A stretch of 64,000 bases of DNA from contig JANLFW010000002.1 of the NCBI GenBank assembly GCA_024653305.1, forward strand, positions 11,993 through 75,992, written 5' to 3'. Source of the DNA: Candidatus Acetothermia bacterium. GTDB taxonomy: Bacteria > Bipolaricaulota > Bipolaricaulia > Bipolaricaulales > Bipolaricaulaceae. Positions 1 through 9,945 of this stretch are shown here, one piece after another (position 1 is the first letter of the stretch; each line of letters begins with the position of its first letter). The position numbers and the translations under genes were made by a program. The notes below the pieces were generated by a model. It made no database searches. It was not told where the DNA came from and saw only the letters and a list, made by a program, of their open reading frames with translations.

Positions 1-2253
<2,253 letters not shown>

Positions 2254-2269
2254 CGCCGAAGCCCCCGCC

Positions 2270-3409
2270 TTAACCCGCTTCTTCCCAGCCTTTCCGCTGT
2301 CGTCCTCGCGTCGCGCGCCGACCGCCCGTGGTGCCTTCGGCGAACCCGGGCATAAAGTTCGTGCTAGGTTCAATCCGAGCCACGGCGTGGGCAATGAGCC
2401 GGGCCGCGTTCTCGAGATCGGAGAGGGACACGATCTCGCACGGGGAGTGCATGTACCGATTGGGGATGGAGACGAGGGCGGTGGCGACCCCGGCCCGGGT
2501 GAGCTGGATCGCGTTGGCGTCGGTGCCGGTGCCGCCCGGGGCTGGCTCCACCTGGTACGGGATCTTCTCCTTCTCCGCCGTGTCCACGAGGAGATCAAAC
2601 AGCCTTGGGTTGATGTTCGCCCCCCGGGCGATGACCGGGCCCTTGCCGAGCCGGACCTCCCCGAGCCGCTTCTTCTCCCCCTCCGTGCCCGGGGTGTCCG
2701 TGGTGTGGGTCACGTCCACGGCGATCCCCACCAACGGGTCGATCCCGAACGCGCTGGTGTGGGCCCCGCGCAGCCCGATCTCCTCCTGCACCGTGGCCAC
2801 GGCGAACACCGCCGCCTTGGGCTTAAGCCCCTTGACCAAGCGCAACGCCTCTAGGGCGACGAAGGCGCCGATGCGGTCGTCGATGCCCCGGGCCACGAGG
2901 AGGTCGTCGTTCAGCCGTTCCGGGCCGTAAGCGAGCACGACCGGATCCCCGATCGCCACGCGCTTCTGCGTCTCTTCCTTGGACGCAGTGCCGATGTCGA
3001 TCCACAGGTCCTCGGGCCGGACCACCTTCTTGCGCTCCTCGTCCTCCAGAAGGTGGATCGGCTTCCGCCCGATGACGCCGAGCACCCGGCCGCTCTTGGT
3101 CTGGATCCATACCCGCTGGCCGGGCAGCATCTGGGAATCCCACCCCCCGATCGCGCGCACGTACAGGTACCCATGGTCGTCGATGTGGGCCACCATGAGG
3201 CCGATCTCGTCCATGTGTCCGGCGAGCATGACCCGCGGGGAGCCAGCCTCGTGCACGACGGCGAACGCGTTCCCGTGGAGGTCACCCCAGGTCCGCTCCG
3301 CGAACTTCGCCGCCTCCTCTCGCCAGACCCCGGCCGCCTCGGCCTCGAACCCCGATGGGCTAACCGTGGCCAGGAACTGTTCCAGGAACCCGATCTTGCC
3401 CTTGTCCAT
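2270..3409 (-). CDS. M42 family metalloaminopeptidase / endoglucanase-like peptidase
   Basis: This is a cytosolic, tetrahedral-type (TET) zinc or cobalt aminopeptidase that trims short peptides. The metal ligands of the M42 family can be placed: H65 in AGHMDEIG, D177/D178 in ARGIDDRIG, the catalytic and ligand Glu pair E209-E210 in VQEEIGLRGA, D232 in VDVTHTTD and H321 near the C-terminus in YMHSPCE. At 379 residues it is slightly longer than usual because of a basic C-terminal tail (GRRATRGRQRKGW). The ATG at 3409 is preceded by a Shine-Dalgarno (CGGAGGT) at good spacing; a weak -10 (TAGAAT, 3434-3439) lies further upstream. The Mth938-domain gene lies 78 bp upstream on the same strand and may be co-transcribed. 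Exact specificity cannot be told from sequence; some relatives are annotated as deblocking aminopeptidases. Confidence 0.9.
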   Translation of the reverse strand: MDKGKIGFLEQFLATVSPSGFEAEAAGVWREEAAKFAERTWGDLHGNAFAVVHEAGSPRVMLAGHMDEIGLMVAHIDDHGYLYVRAIGGWDSQMLPGQRVWIQTKSGRVLGVIGRKPIHLLEDEERKKVVRPEDLWIDIGTASKEETQKRVAIGDPVVLAYGPERLNDDLLVARGIDDRIGAFVALEALRLVKGLKPKAAVFAVATVQEEIGLRGAHTSAFGIDPLVGIAVDVTHTTDTPGTEGEKKRLGEVRLGKGPVIARGANINPRLFDLLVDTAEKEKIPYQVEPAPGGTGTDANAIQLTRAGVATALVSIPNRYMHSPCEIVSLSDLENAARLIAHAVARIEPSTNFMPGFAEGTTGGRRATRGRQRKGWEEAG

Positions 3410-3487
3410 TGATCCGACCTCCGTTGGTTGTAAATTCTAACACCGTCGAATGGCCAGGAAAAACCGCGCCCCCGCAGGTCCCTTCCA

Positions 3488-3826
3488 TCAACAGGTGAGA
3501 TGGAGCATTGCGCACACGCGCTTCGCCCGGGCGAGATCGTTGTAGGCGTCCACGGCCTCGGCCGTCTTCACGGCGAGGAGCTCGATTCCCCGGTCGGCAA
3601 GCAGCCACGCCACCTCGGCAGTGACCTGGAGGAGGCCGGAGTGGCCGGTGCCCACGATCAGGAGCTCAGGCCGCTCGGCGAGGGCGTCCTGAATGTCCTC
3701 CGGGTGGACGCGGTGCCCCTCCCGGCGCCGCCATTCTCGGACCGCGGTCTCCAGGATGGCGAGATCGTGGTGGTAGGGAACCCCGTCCACCTCAATCCGC
3801 CCGAATCGGTAACCGGTAAGCCTCAT
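3488..3826 (-). CDS. Mth938-like domain protein (DUF498)
   Basis: A 112-residue protein of the Mth938/DUF498 fold, which is related to the mitochondrial complex I assembly factor NDUFAF3; its bacterial role is not established. The features seen are the N-terminal YRFGRIEVDGVPYHHDL beta segment, the central PELLIVGTGHSGLLQV strand-turn and ELLAVKTAEAVDAYNDL, all usual for the family. The open frame extends further upstream to 3946, but the ATG at 3826 is preferred because it has an AGGGG at 8-nt spacing and gives the normal family length; a longer form would run through the promoter region of the divergent Nudix gene. Two nearby ATGs (3832 and 3826) compete, so the start could shift by two residues. 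Confidence 0.8.
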   Translation of the reverse strand: MRLTGYRFGRIEVDGVPYHHDLAILETAVREWRRREGHRVHPEDIQDALAERPELLIVGTGHSGLLQVTAEVAWLLADRGIELLAVKTAEAVDAYNDLARAKRVCAMLHLTC

Positions 3827-3908
3827 CACCATCACCCCTGATCCATGATAAAAGGTGAGGGGGAAGCATGGGGTACACTCGTCCCATCCAGACCCAAGGA
3901 GGACCAGG

Positions 3909-4376
3909 ATGAAGCCCATTCGCACCGCGGCCAAGGCCATCGTCATCCGGGACGGAAGGCTCCTTGTGACCGTAAACCGCGATCCCGATGGAGTGTTCTA
4001 CCTCCTGCCCGGCGGCGGGCAGGAGCCCGGCGAGACGCTCCTCCAAGCCCTACGCCGGGAGTGCCGCGAGGAGATCGGGGCCGATGTGGAGATCGGTGAC
4101 CTCGTGTTCGTGCGGGAGTACATCGGCGCCCAGCACGAGTTCACCGACCACGATGGCGATGTGCACCAGATCGAGCTCTTGTTCGTAGCTCGGCTCCCCG
4201 ATGGGGAGATCCCGGGAGCCGGCATGGTGCCCGACACCGGCCAGACCGGGATCGCCTGGCTCCCCATCGCCGAACTCCCCCGCCTCCGCCTGTACCCGGC
4301 CGCGCTCGCCGAGCCACTGCGCCGGCTGAGCCAGGGCGCTCTCCCCGGCCCCCACTATCTCGGTGACGTGAACTGA
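3909..4376 (+). CDS. Nudix hydrolase
   Basis: This is a 155-residue Nudix-fold pyrophosphohydrolase. The complete Nudix box is visible as GGQEPGETLLQALRRECREE followed by IGADV, fitting GX5EX7REUXEEXGU, so it should be catalytically competent with Mg2+. The substrate is unknown; the ITVNRDPDG/YLLPGGG context is of the general NUDT-like type that hydrolyses nucleoside diphosphate derivatives. The ATG at 3909 is chosen over earlier in-frame starts because AAGGAGG lies at 7-nt spacing. A possible -10 (TACACT, 3874-3879) lies 30 nt upstream with no convincing -35. It diverges from the Mth938-domain gene. An intergenic region of 130 bp follows. Confidence 0.88.
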   Translation: MKPIRTAAKAIVIRDGRLLVTVNRDPDGVFYLLPGGGQEPGETLLQALRRECREEIGADVEIGDLVFVREYIGAQHEFTDHDGDVHQIELLFVARLPDGEIPGAGMVPDTGQTGIAWLPIAELPRLRLYPAALAEPLRRLSQGALPGPHYLGDVN

Positions 4377-4435
4377 TGTTCATGATTTTCGGTAACACCT
4401 CACCGGACCTAATTCTGACCCTCGCTTTGTGTCTC

Positions 4436-4465
4436 TAGACACCTGCCATCGCCGGGTGCTATAGT
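4436..4465 (+). promoter_or_regulatory. sigma70-type promoter for the 4507 surface protein gene
   Basis: TAGACA (4436-4441) and TATAGT (4460-4465) are separated by 18 bp. The predicted transcript would have a leader of about 35 nt carrying AAGGAGG (4490-4496) ahead of the ATG at 4507. Confidence 0.6.
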
Positions 4466-4506
4466 GCGTTATCCTCCCCTTCCGATGGGAAGGAGGCGGA
4501 TCCTGT

Positions 4507-4935
4507 ATGTCCAGATCAGTTCGGCTTTTCCCAGTGCTGGTGTTGCTCGTGGTGGGGCTATTCCTTCCCATCTTCGCGCAAACGCCGGCCCACCAGCCGT
4601 TCCTCCCGGAAATCGTGTCCCTGGCCTTGGCCCAGGCCCAAGCCGCTGCTCAAGCGCAGGCCACGGCATGTGCCCAGGCGTATGCCGAGGCCAAGGCGAT
4701 AGCGGTGGCGACAGCCCAAGCAATCGCCAGGGCCCAGGGTTCCGCGGAAGCGGAGGCCTCGGCGATCGCCAAGGCGTGCGCCACGGCCCAGGCCGCGGCG
4801 GAGGCGGCGGCGACGAGGCCAACATCCGCACATTCATCGACCCCAACTGTCTCCGACCGACATGCGAGCAGTACGTTCCCACGACCCCGAGCTGCCCCGC
4901 GACGCGGGAGCTCGCCTGGGACTTCGGCCAGGTGA
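4507..4935 (+). CDS. Secreted Ala/Gln-rich surface protein, 5' part before an apparent frameshift
   Basis: The product starts with a clear Sec signal peptide (MSRSVRLFPVLVLLVVGLFL, then PIFAQ), followed by about 65 residues almost entirely made of A, Q, E, K and a few C/T/S in alternating AQA/AEA patterns (residues ~40-103), likely a helical or coiled stalk. A good SD and promoter precede it. The sensible sequence ends around 4800-4812, inside a GCG/GGC-rich run. After that this frame reads low-complexity filler to a stop at 4935, while the frame shifted by -1 continues with a well-formed extracellular domain (next entry). The two parts most likely form one gene of about 565 residues broken by a 1-bp loss, a sequencing error, or a slippage-type switch. 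No homologue is recognised. Confidence 0.6.
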   Translation: MSRSVRLFPVLVLLVVGLFLPIFAQTPAHQPFLPEIVSLALAQAQAAAQAQATACAQAYAEAKAIAVATAQAIARAQGSAEAEASAIAKACATAQAAAEAAATRPTSAHSSTPTVSDRHASSTFPRPRAAPRRGSSPGTSAR

Positions 4936-6206
4936 CGGCAGGGAGCAGCGTCAACACGACGAAGGGCTTCCCCGCGGACGTGACGAGCGCGGTGACCTCC
5001 TTGGGCGGTGTGGATGCCGCGCGGGTGAGCTCCACCTTGCCCACGGGCCTCACGTTCGACCTGATCCTGACCTCGCGGCAAGGCCGGATCTCGGGGACGG
5101 TGCCCCGCGAGGGCGGCCGGTGGACGGTGGTGTACAACCTTCTCGACAAGAACAAGTGTGTGGTGATCAGGCTCACGATCACCATCTCCACCGCGGCCAC
5201 GACCGGGTGCCCGGCCTTCACCGGGCTCAAGTGGGACTTCGGCGAGGTCGCGACCGGGCTCCACGTTCTCACGGCGCGGTCCATCCCCAGTGCGGACCTC
5301 TCCAAGTTCAGATCGGCGGGGATTACCAAGGTGACAACGATCTCCTCCAACCTCCCGGCCGGGGCCGCGCTCAACCTCGACCTTGGGAGCGGCTTGGGGG
5401 TCCTCACCGGGAACCTCCCCACGGCCGGGGCCAGCTACGAGGTCCTGTTTGGGCTGCACGACGCGCGGAACTGCGAGCTCTTCCGGTACTCGGCGTCGTT
5501 GCGAACTCCCGCGGCGGCGCGGGTGCCGGATCTCACGGTCCAGATCACGCGGGTGGCGGTGGAGAAGGTGTGCGAGAAGGACTACAGCCACCTCGTCACC
5601 GTGTACTGGCAGGCCAGCGGCGGCACGGCCCCGATTCACATCGGGCCGGTGAGCCTCATCTACCCCGACGGGAGGACCCAAGCGGTCATCGACGGGTTCC
5701 CGGCCTCGGGGTCCGTGGGGTTCCGGGCGACGCTGTCCGGAGGCGGGAAGGTCACGGTCCGGGTCCAGGCAAACGACGCCGCGGGCCGGACAAAGACCGC
5801 GGAGCAGACGGCAGACCTGGAGGCGTGTCTCCCCACGATCATCGGTCCCATCATCCGGCCAATCACGTACACCCTCGAGGTCTACGCCCGCCGTCAGGTG
5901 AACGTCACCCCGGGGTACGAGGAGCTGAAGGTGCCGGTGCGGGTGACCGGGGAGACGGCGGACCGGGTGACCCCGTTCACCGCCTCGTTTGGCCCGGGGA
6001 CCTCGGTCACGCTTAGGTTCCCCGGGAGGATCTCCGGCGGTGCCTACGGCCGCGGGCCCCTCTACTACGACGAGTACGTGGGGGATGCGACGACGCCCAC
6101 GCGGAAGACCGGCACCTGGGATGCGCGGAGGGAGTACCACTCGATCACCGTGACCATGAATGCCAAGGTGAAGATCGTAGTCTGGTACGGAGACATCATC
6201 GGGTAG
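4800..6206 (+). CDS. Surface protein, 3' part after the frameshift: duplicated Ig-like domains
   Basis: This frame lacks its own plausible start or signal peptide and joins the Ala-rich stalk encoded in the other frame. From ANIRTFIDPNC onward it is a cysteine-containing extracellular protein. Two tandem units of about 95 residues are visible: one begins CPATRELAWDFGQVTAG and the other CPAFTGLKWDFGEVATG. They share LPxG, a GxxxGxxP turn and a closing (K/N)(K/N)C...R pattern. A third, different beta domain (VPDLTVQITRVAVEKVCEK to ADLEAC) and a C-terminal beta-rich region with YEELKVPVRVTGETAD follow. These look like immunoglobulin-type modules exposed at the cell surface. The function is unknown. 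A GC-rich hairpin with a T-rich tail follows at 6226. Confidence 0.6.
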   Translation, partial: GGGGDEANIRTFIDPNCLRPTCEQYVPTTPSCPATRELAWDFGQVTAGSSVNTTKGFPADVTSAVTSLGGVDAARVSSTLPTGLTFDLILTSRQGRISGTVPREGGRWTVVYNLLDKNKCVVIRLTITISTAATTGCPAFTGLKWDFGEVATGLHVLTARSIPSADLSKFRSAGITKVTTISSNLPAGAALNLDLGSGLGVLTGNLPTAGASYEVLFGLHDARNCELFRYSASLRTPAAARVPDLTVQITRVAVEKVCEKDYSHLVTVYWQASGGTAPIHIGPVSLIYPDGRTQAVIDGFPASGSVGFRATLSGGGKVTVRVQANDAAGRTKTAEQTADLEACLPTIIGPIIRPITYTLEVYARRQVNVTPGYEELKVPVRVTGETADRVTPFTASFGPGTSVTLRFPGRISGGAYGRGPLYYDEYVGDATTPTRKTGTWDARREYHSITVTMNAKVKIVVWYGDIIG

Positions 6207-6225
6207 AGCGGTTGGGACGAAGCTC

Positions 6226-6254
6226 GGGGGGGCGCTTGCCCGCCCCTTTCATTT
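6226..6254 (+). terminator. Possible rho-independent terminator
   Basis: A G-run/GGCG half pairs with GCCCGCCCC across a CTTG loop and is followed by TTTCATTT, 20 nt after the stop of the surface protein gene. The stem is imperfect, so confidence is modest. Confidence 0.4.
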
Positions 6255-7148
6255 CCCCCGGGCTCGGATGATCCCCGCCGCCTCGTCCTCGGCCAGGCGC
6301 ACGCCGAGCTCGTCCTCCTCTCCCAGGAGGTGGGCGCGGAAGAACAGGACGAGGTACGTCTGGGCGGTCGTCCGGGCGCGGGCCGGGTCCGTCCCCGGGA
6401 CGCATAGAGAGCAGGCGAACCCGCAGTTGGGGTCGTCGAGGTAGTCCATGTGCCCGGCCCCGAGCTGGGTCACCTCCCACGCCCGAGCCGTCGCCCGCTC
6501 GAACAGCCGCTCGTAGTTGGCCTCCCGGGGGGCGCAGGGGGTTCCGAAACGCGCCTCCCCTCCCCGCTCCGCGCCCAGGAGGAGTTTGGGGACGGCAATA
6601 TCTGCCATCCGGTCCGCGGCGCGGGGGAAGCGGACGGGGTCGTCCGCCCCTGGCGGCCCCCCGTCCACGGGATCAAGCCCGGCCACCGCCCGCACGGCCC
6701 GCTCGTCGGCGGCGACAAGGAACGAGAGCTTCCCGCCCAGGGAGTGGCCAGCGAGGCCGACTCGCTCGGGGTCGAGCCGCACTCCCCGCGCCGCCGCCCG
6801 CTCCGGAAGCGCCCCGAGGACGAACCGGAGGTCGAGGGCAAGGGCGCGGTGGTCAGCGTTGAACAAGTTCACGTCGTAGGTGAGGAGGGCCACCGCAATT
6901 CCGTGGGAGGCGAGGAGCTTGGCCGTCCCCTGGTAGGCGCGGCCGGAGAGGAGGAACCCTGGGCTGAAGAGGACAAACGGCACCGCCCTGTCCCCCGCTG
7001 GGGCCACGAGCAGCACCTCCACCGTGCGGTTTCGGGCCGGGTCGCGCAGCACAAGCTCGTGGGACCCGTAAGGCAGCGGGCCGTGGGGCCCATAGTCTTG
7101 GGCGAGGGCTAGTACCCCCAACGCACAGAGCAGAGCTTGCATGAGCAT
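6249..7148 (-). CDS. Alpha/beta hydrolase (dienelactone hydrolase / chlorophyllase-like), exported
   Basis: A 299-residue alpha/beta hydrolase with a short hydrophobic N-terminus (MLMQALLCALGVLALAQ) that looks like a signal peptide. The nucleophile elbow GLAGHSLGGKL is intact; an acid in LDPVDGG and a C-terminal His in GAGHMDYLDD can complete the triad. The oxyanion region is VLFSPGFLLSG. C-terminal cysteines (CGFACSLC) are unusual and may form disulfides outside the cytoplasm. The ATG at 7148 has GGAGGAG at good spacing and lies 3 bp after the photolyase stop, so it is the last gene of the stress/UV run; its link to that function is unclear. The substrate is unknown. Confidence 0.8.
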   Translation of the reverse strand: MLMQALLCALGVLALAQDYGPHGPLPYGSHELVLRDPARNRTVEVLLVAPAGDRAVPFVLFSPGFLLSGRAYQGTAKLLASHGIAVALLTYDVNLFNADHRALALDLRFVLGALPERAAARGVRLDPERVGLAGHSLGGKLSFLVAADERAVRAVAGLDPVDGGPPGADDPVRFPRAADRMADIAVPKLLLGAERGGEARFGTPCAPREANYERLFERATARAWEVTQLGAGHMDYLDDPNCGFACSLCVPGTDPARARTTAQTYLVLFFRAHLLGEEDELGVRLAEDEAAGIIRARGK

Positions 7149-7151
7149 GGC

Positions 7152-8513
7152 TTACTCCTCCTCCAAAGCGCGCACCCGGGCGAGGTAGGGCCGAAGGTCG
7201 AACTTCCCCTCCAGCCCACGCCGGGTCATCGGCCGGACATTACCCCAGATCGGCCGCTCCGGGAACGGCCGGTCGTGGAGGCCGAAGCACCATCCCACCC
7301 CCCCGTAGCTCGAGGGGTCTCGGCCGTCGAGGGCGTACTTGTTGTTCAAGGCGAGCGCAAGGCGGAAAGCTTCTTCAGGGGTCGTGGTCCACAGGAGGAA
7401 CATCTTCCCCCAGTACATGCGGAGGTAGGCATGGATCGTCCCTTCCCGACGGAGCTGCGTCTGGGCCGCGTTCCAGATCGGGTCGTCCGTCTCCCCCTGC
7501 TCCAGCGCCTTGGGGGAGTAGAGGGCGGGCCGGGGGTCCGCGGAGTGCCGGCGGAGGGTCCGCCGGGCCCAGAGGGGGAGGCCGTGGAACGCATCGTAGC
7601 TTGAGTTGTACAGGACGAAGTTCAGGGCGAGCTCTCGGCGGACGACGAGCTCCTCGAGGAACGCGTCGGCCCCTGGGCCTCCGACCCCCTGGACCCGGAG
7701 GGCGACCTCTACCGGGGAGATCTGGCCGAAGTGGAGGTAGGGGGAGAGGCCCGAGGTGACGGGGCCGCTCGGGTGGTTTCGCCTGTCGGCGTAGAAGCGG
7801 AGGCCATCGGCGACGAACCGGTCCAGCCGCTGCCGCGCGGCCGCGGTCCCCGCTGGGAGGGGGAGCGGCGGGACCGGACGGACGACGGGAAGGCGGTCCA
7901 AGAGGGGCTCAACTTTCTCGGGGTCCTCCCCAGGGAGGTCGAGCCCAAGGGAACTCCGGCGGGGTTCCTGCTCGGGGAGGGGGTGGAGGAACCGGGGGAG
8001 GAGGGGGCGGATCCGCCGCCTCAGGACGGCAGCGCTCCAGGCCTGGCGCCCATAGGCGAGTTCGACGGGCACCACGGCGTCGCCCTCCACCTCGACCACT
8101 GGGCAGGGGGCACGGGAGGCCACGTCCGCCCGCCACGCCCGGCCGTGGCGGAGGTAGCTTCGGTCCGTCACCAGCGCGGCCGCCTCCCTGGCGAGTTCCA
8201 GGGCCACCTCCGGCGGGTCCCCGAAGCGGAGGACGAACCGGATCCCCCGGTCCGCAAGCTCCAGGGCGGTCTCCTTCAGGCCCGCGAGCATAAACGCGTA
8301 GTGGCGGAGGTTGGCCTCGGGGTAGCTTGGGGTGAGCCCAAAGGCCACGGCCACGGGGAGGCCAAGGTCGTTTCCCAGGGCGACCGCATGTTCCAGGGCT
8401 GGGTTCCCGCTTGCCCGCTGGGAGGCCTGCATCCAGTAGAGGACGTACCGGCCCTGGCGGACAGGCCGGTCGTTCAGGAACCGAACCCGCTCTGGCTCTA
8501 CCCCTTGGGTCAT
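7152..8513 (-). CDS. phr: Class II deoxyribodipyrimidine (CPD) photolyase
   Basis: This is a light-driven flavoenzyme that reverses cyclobutane pyrimidine dimers. The 453-residue product shows the class II signature through its C-terminal half: SGLSPYLHFGQISP, NFVLYNSSYDAFHGLP, TDDPIWNAAQTQL, GTIHAYLRMYWGKM, ALNNKYALDGRDPSSYGG and GLHDRPFPERPIWGNVRPM. The N-terminal Rossmann antenna domain begins RYVLYWMQASQRASGN, typical of the class. The ATG at 8513 is fixed by an ATGA overlap with the preceding (relic) hydrolase frame; the open frame extends further upstream but would overlap it pointlessly. The gene lies between the UV-endonuclease/DUF523 genes upstream and a hydrolase downstream. Confidence 0.93.
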   Translation of the reverse strand: MTQGVEPERVRFLNDRPVRQGRYVLYWMQASQRASGNPALEHAVALGNDLGLPVAVAFGLTPSYPEANLRHYAFMLAGLKETALELADRGIRFVLRFGDPPEVALELAREAAALVTDRSYLRHGRAWRADVASRAPCPVVEVEGDAVVPVELAYGRQAWSAAVLRRRIRPLLPRFLHPLPEQEPRRSSLGLDLPGEDPEKVEPLLDRLPVVRPVPPLPLPAGTAAARQRLDRFVADGLRFYADRRNHPSGPVTSGLSPYLHFGQISPVEVALRVQGVGGPGADAFLEELVVRRELALNFVLYNSSYDAFHGLPLWARRTLRRHSADPRPALYSPKALEQGETDDPIWNAAQTQLRREGTIHAYLRMYWGKMFLLWTTTPEEAFRLALALNNKYALDGRDPSSYGGVGWCFGLHDRPFPERPIWGNVRPMTRRGLEGKFDLRPYLARVRALEEE

Positions 8514-9046
8514 CGGCCCTGCGCGTGCCCCTGGAGGAACGCCCCCACGGCGGTGAGGAACTCTCCCGGCCGCTTCTCGTGGGGGAGGTGTCCGCAGCTT
8601 GGGACGAGAGCGACCTTCGCCCCGGGGAGGAGGTCCCAAAGCCGCCGGCAGACCTCAGGCGAGACGACCCGGTTGTCGCTGGTGATCACGAAAGGCGGGA
8701 TCCGGAGCTCCTCTTGGAGGCCGAGGAGGGGTTGAGCCCTTGCCACCGGAGGGGCCGCTCGCTGGGCCCAAGGCCCCGCCGGTCCAAGCCCACGGCCTTG
8801 CTCCACGCGACAAGGGGAAGGAAAACTTCTGGCCAGGAGAAGCTCCTGCTTCCGAACCTGCGGAGGGCGACGAACTCCGGCTTCCCTCTCGCCCGCGGCC
8901 TGGAGTGGGCTTGTATTCCAGTGAGGTGGGCAGACGAACTGTCGGGGTCGGCGGGCTCCGCGGGGAGAGGCGGGATCAAAACAAGAAGCGGCTCCACCCC
9001 CCACGAGGGCAAGGAGGACCCCAAACGCGATCCCGACCGCCATCAC
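8510..9046 (-). pseudogene. Alpha/beta hydrolase relic (frameshifted, catalytic core deleted)
   Basis: The pieces of one alpha/beta hydrolase are spread over two frames. The N-terminal membrane helix (MMAVGIAFGVLLALVGG) is in one frame. The section with LVLIPPLPAEPADPDSS, PEFVALRRFGSRSFSW and AVGLDRRGLGPSERPLRW is in another (the usual HGFGSSxFSW and DRPGFGxSERP motifs, already altered). The C-terminal part returns to the first frame: LRIPPFVITSDNRVVSPE, CGHLPHEKRP. The central ~130 residues, which should contain the GHSxGG nucleophile and cap, are missing. The intact-looking first frame still ends in an ATGA overlap with the photolyase start, so the relic may be kept as a translational lead-in. 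It overlaps the UV-endonuclease stop region by 4 bp. Confidence 0.7.
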
Positions 9047-9945
9047 GACGCCTCCCGGACCACGCGGGGGTCCCCTTGGGCGAGGGCCAAGGCCCGCAGC
9101 GCGCTCCGCTCCTTGTCCTTCACCTCGAGCATGAGGTCAAAATCGTGGGGCCGGCTCTCCTCAAGGAACCGAGCGAAGTCCTCCTCGTCCAGGGTGTGGG
9201 CATGGCTCCCCCGCCGCCCGCCCGGGCGCGGGGACGAGTAGTCCACGATGGGGAGGCCGTCGCGGTCCGTCCAGGTCTCGGCCTGAAGGGCGAGGGCCTC
9301 CCCCAGGGTGTGGCCGTCGGGGTGAAGGGCGTGGTGGAAAACGTCAAGGACCACGGGGACCCCGGTCGCCTCGTGGACCCGCAGGGTGTCGGAGAACGTG
9401 TACAGGCGCTCGTCGTGCTCCACCACAAGCCGCGCCCGCACCTCTGGCTCCAGTTCCCCCACGGCCCACACCAACCGCCGCAGGGCTTCCTCCTTGTCCC
9501 CGTACTGGCCACCCACGTGAACCTGGATCTTCGCCGTCCGGTCGAGGCCGAGGAGGTCCAGGACGGTGGCGTGGTAGCGGAGGTCGGCCCGGGCGGACGC
9601 CACCACCTCCGCGCGGGGGGAGTTGAGGAGCGTGTGCTGCCCCGGGTGCATGGAGATCCTCATCCCCACGGACCTGATGAGTGAGCCCACCTCGGCGAAG
9701 GGGGAACGGAGGGCTCGCTCCCACGGGAAGCGGTTCTCCGGGTGGGAGGCGAGGGGGACAAGGTCGGAGGTGACGCGGAGGAAGAGGAGCCCCCGGGCCG
9801 CGTTCCACCGCACCATCTCCGCCAGGCACCGCAGGTTTCCCTCCACGGTGGCGTACAGGAGGCCCTCGTCCAGGGAGGCGAGGCGGAAGGTGCGGCTGGC
9901 CCGGCAGGGGAGGCTCAGGTTGACGCAGGGGTAGCCGATCCTCAC
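9043..9945 (-). CDS. uvsE: UV-damage endonuclease UvsE/UVDE
   Basis: UVDE nicks DNA immediately 5' of cyclobutane dimers and 6-4 photoproducts, starting an alternative excision repair route. The 300-residue TIM-barrel product begins RIGYPCVNLSLPC, the usual N-terminus, and continues with FLRVTSDLVPLASHPEN, ISMHPGQHTLLNSP, IQVHVGGQYGDKEEAL, VVEHDERLYTF, PVVLDVFHHALHPDG and VDYSSPRP, which together supply the His/Glu/Asp metal ligands. The start is the GTG at 9945: it forms a GTGA overlap with the DUF523-DUF1722 stop and puts the first residues exactly at the family start; earlier starts in the frame would overlap the upstream gene by about 110 bp. It is the third UV-related gene of this run. 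Confidence 0.93.
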   Translation of the reverse strand: MRIGYPCVNLSLPCRASRTFRLASLDEGLLYATVEGNLRCLAEMVRWNAARGLLFLRVTSDLVPLASHPENRFPWERALRSPFAEVGSLIRSVGMRISMHPGQHTLLNSPRAEVVASARADLRYHATVLDLLGLDRTAKIQVHVGGQYGDKEEALRRLVWAVGELEPEVRARLVVEHDERLYTFSDTLRVHEATGVPVVLDVFHHALHPDGHTLGEALALQAETWTDRDGLPIVDYSSPRPGGRRGSHAHTLDEEDFARFLEESRPHDFDLMLEVKDKERSALRALALAQGDPRVVREAS

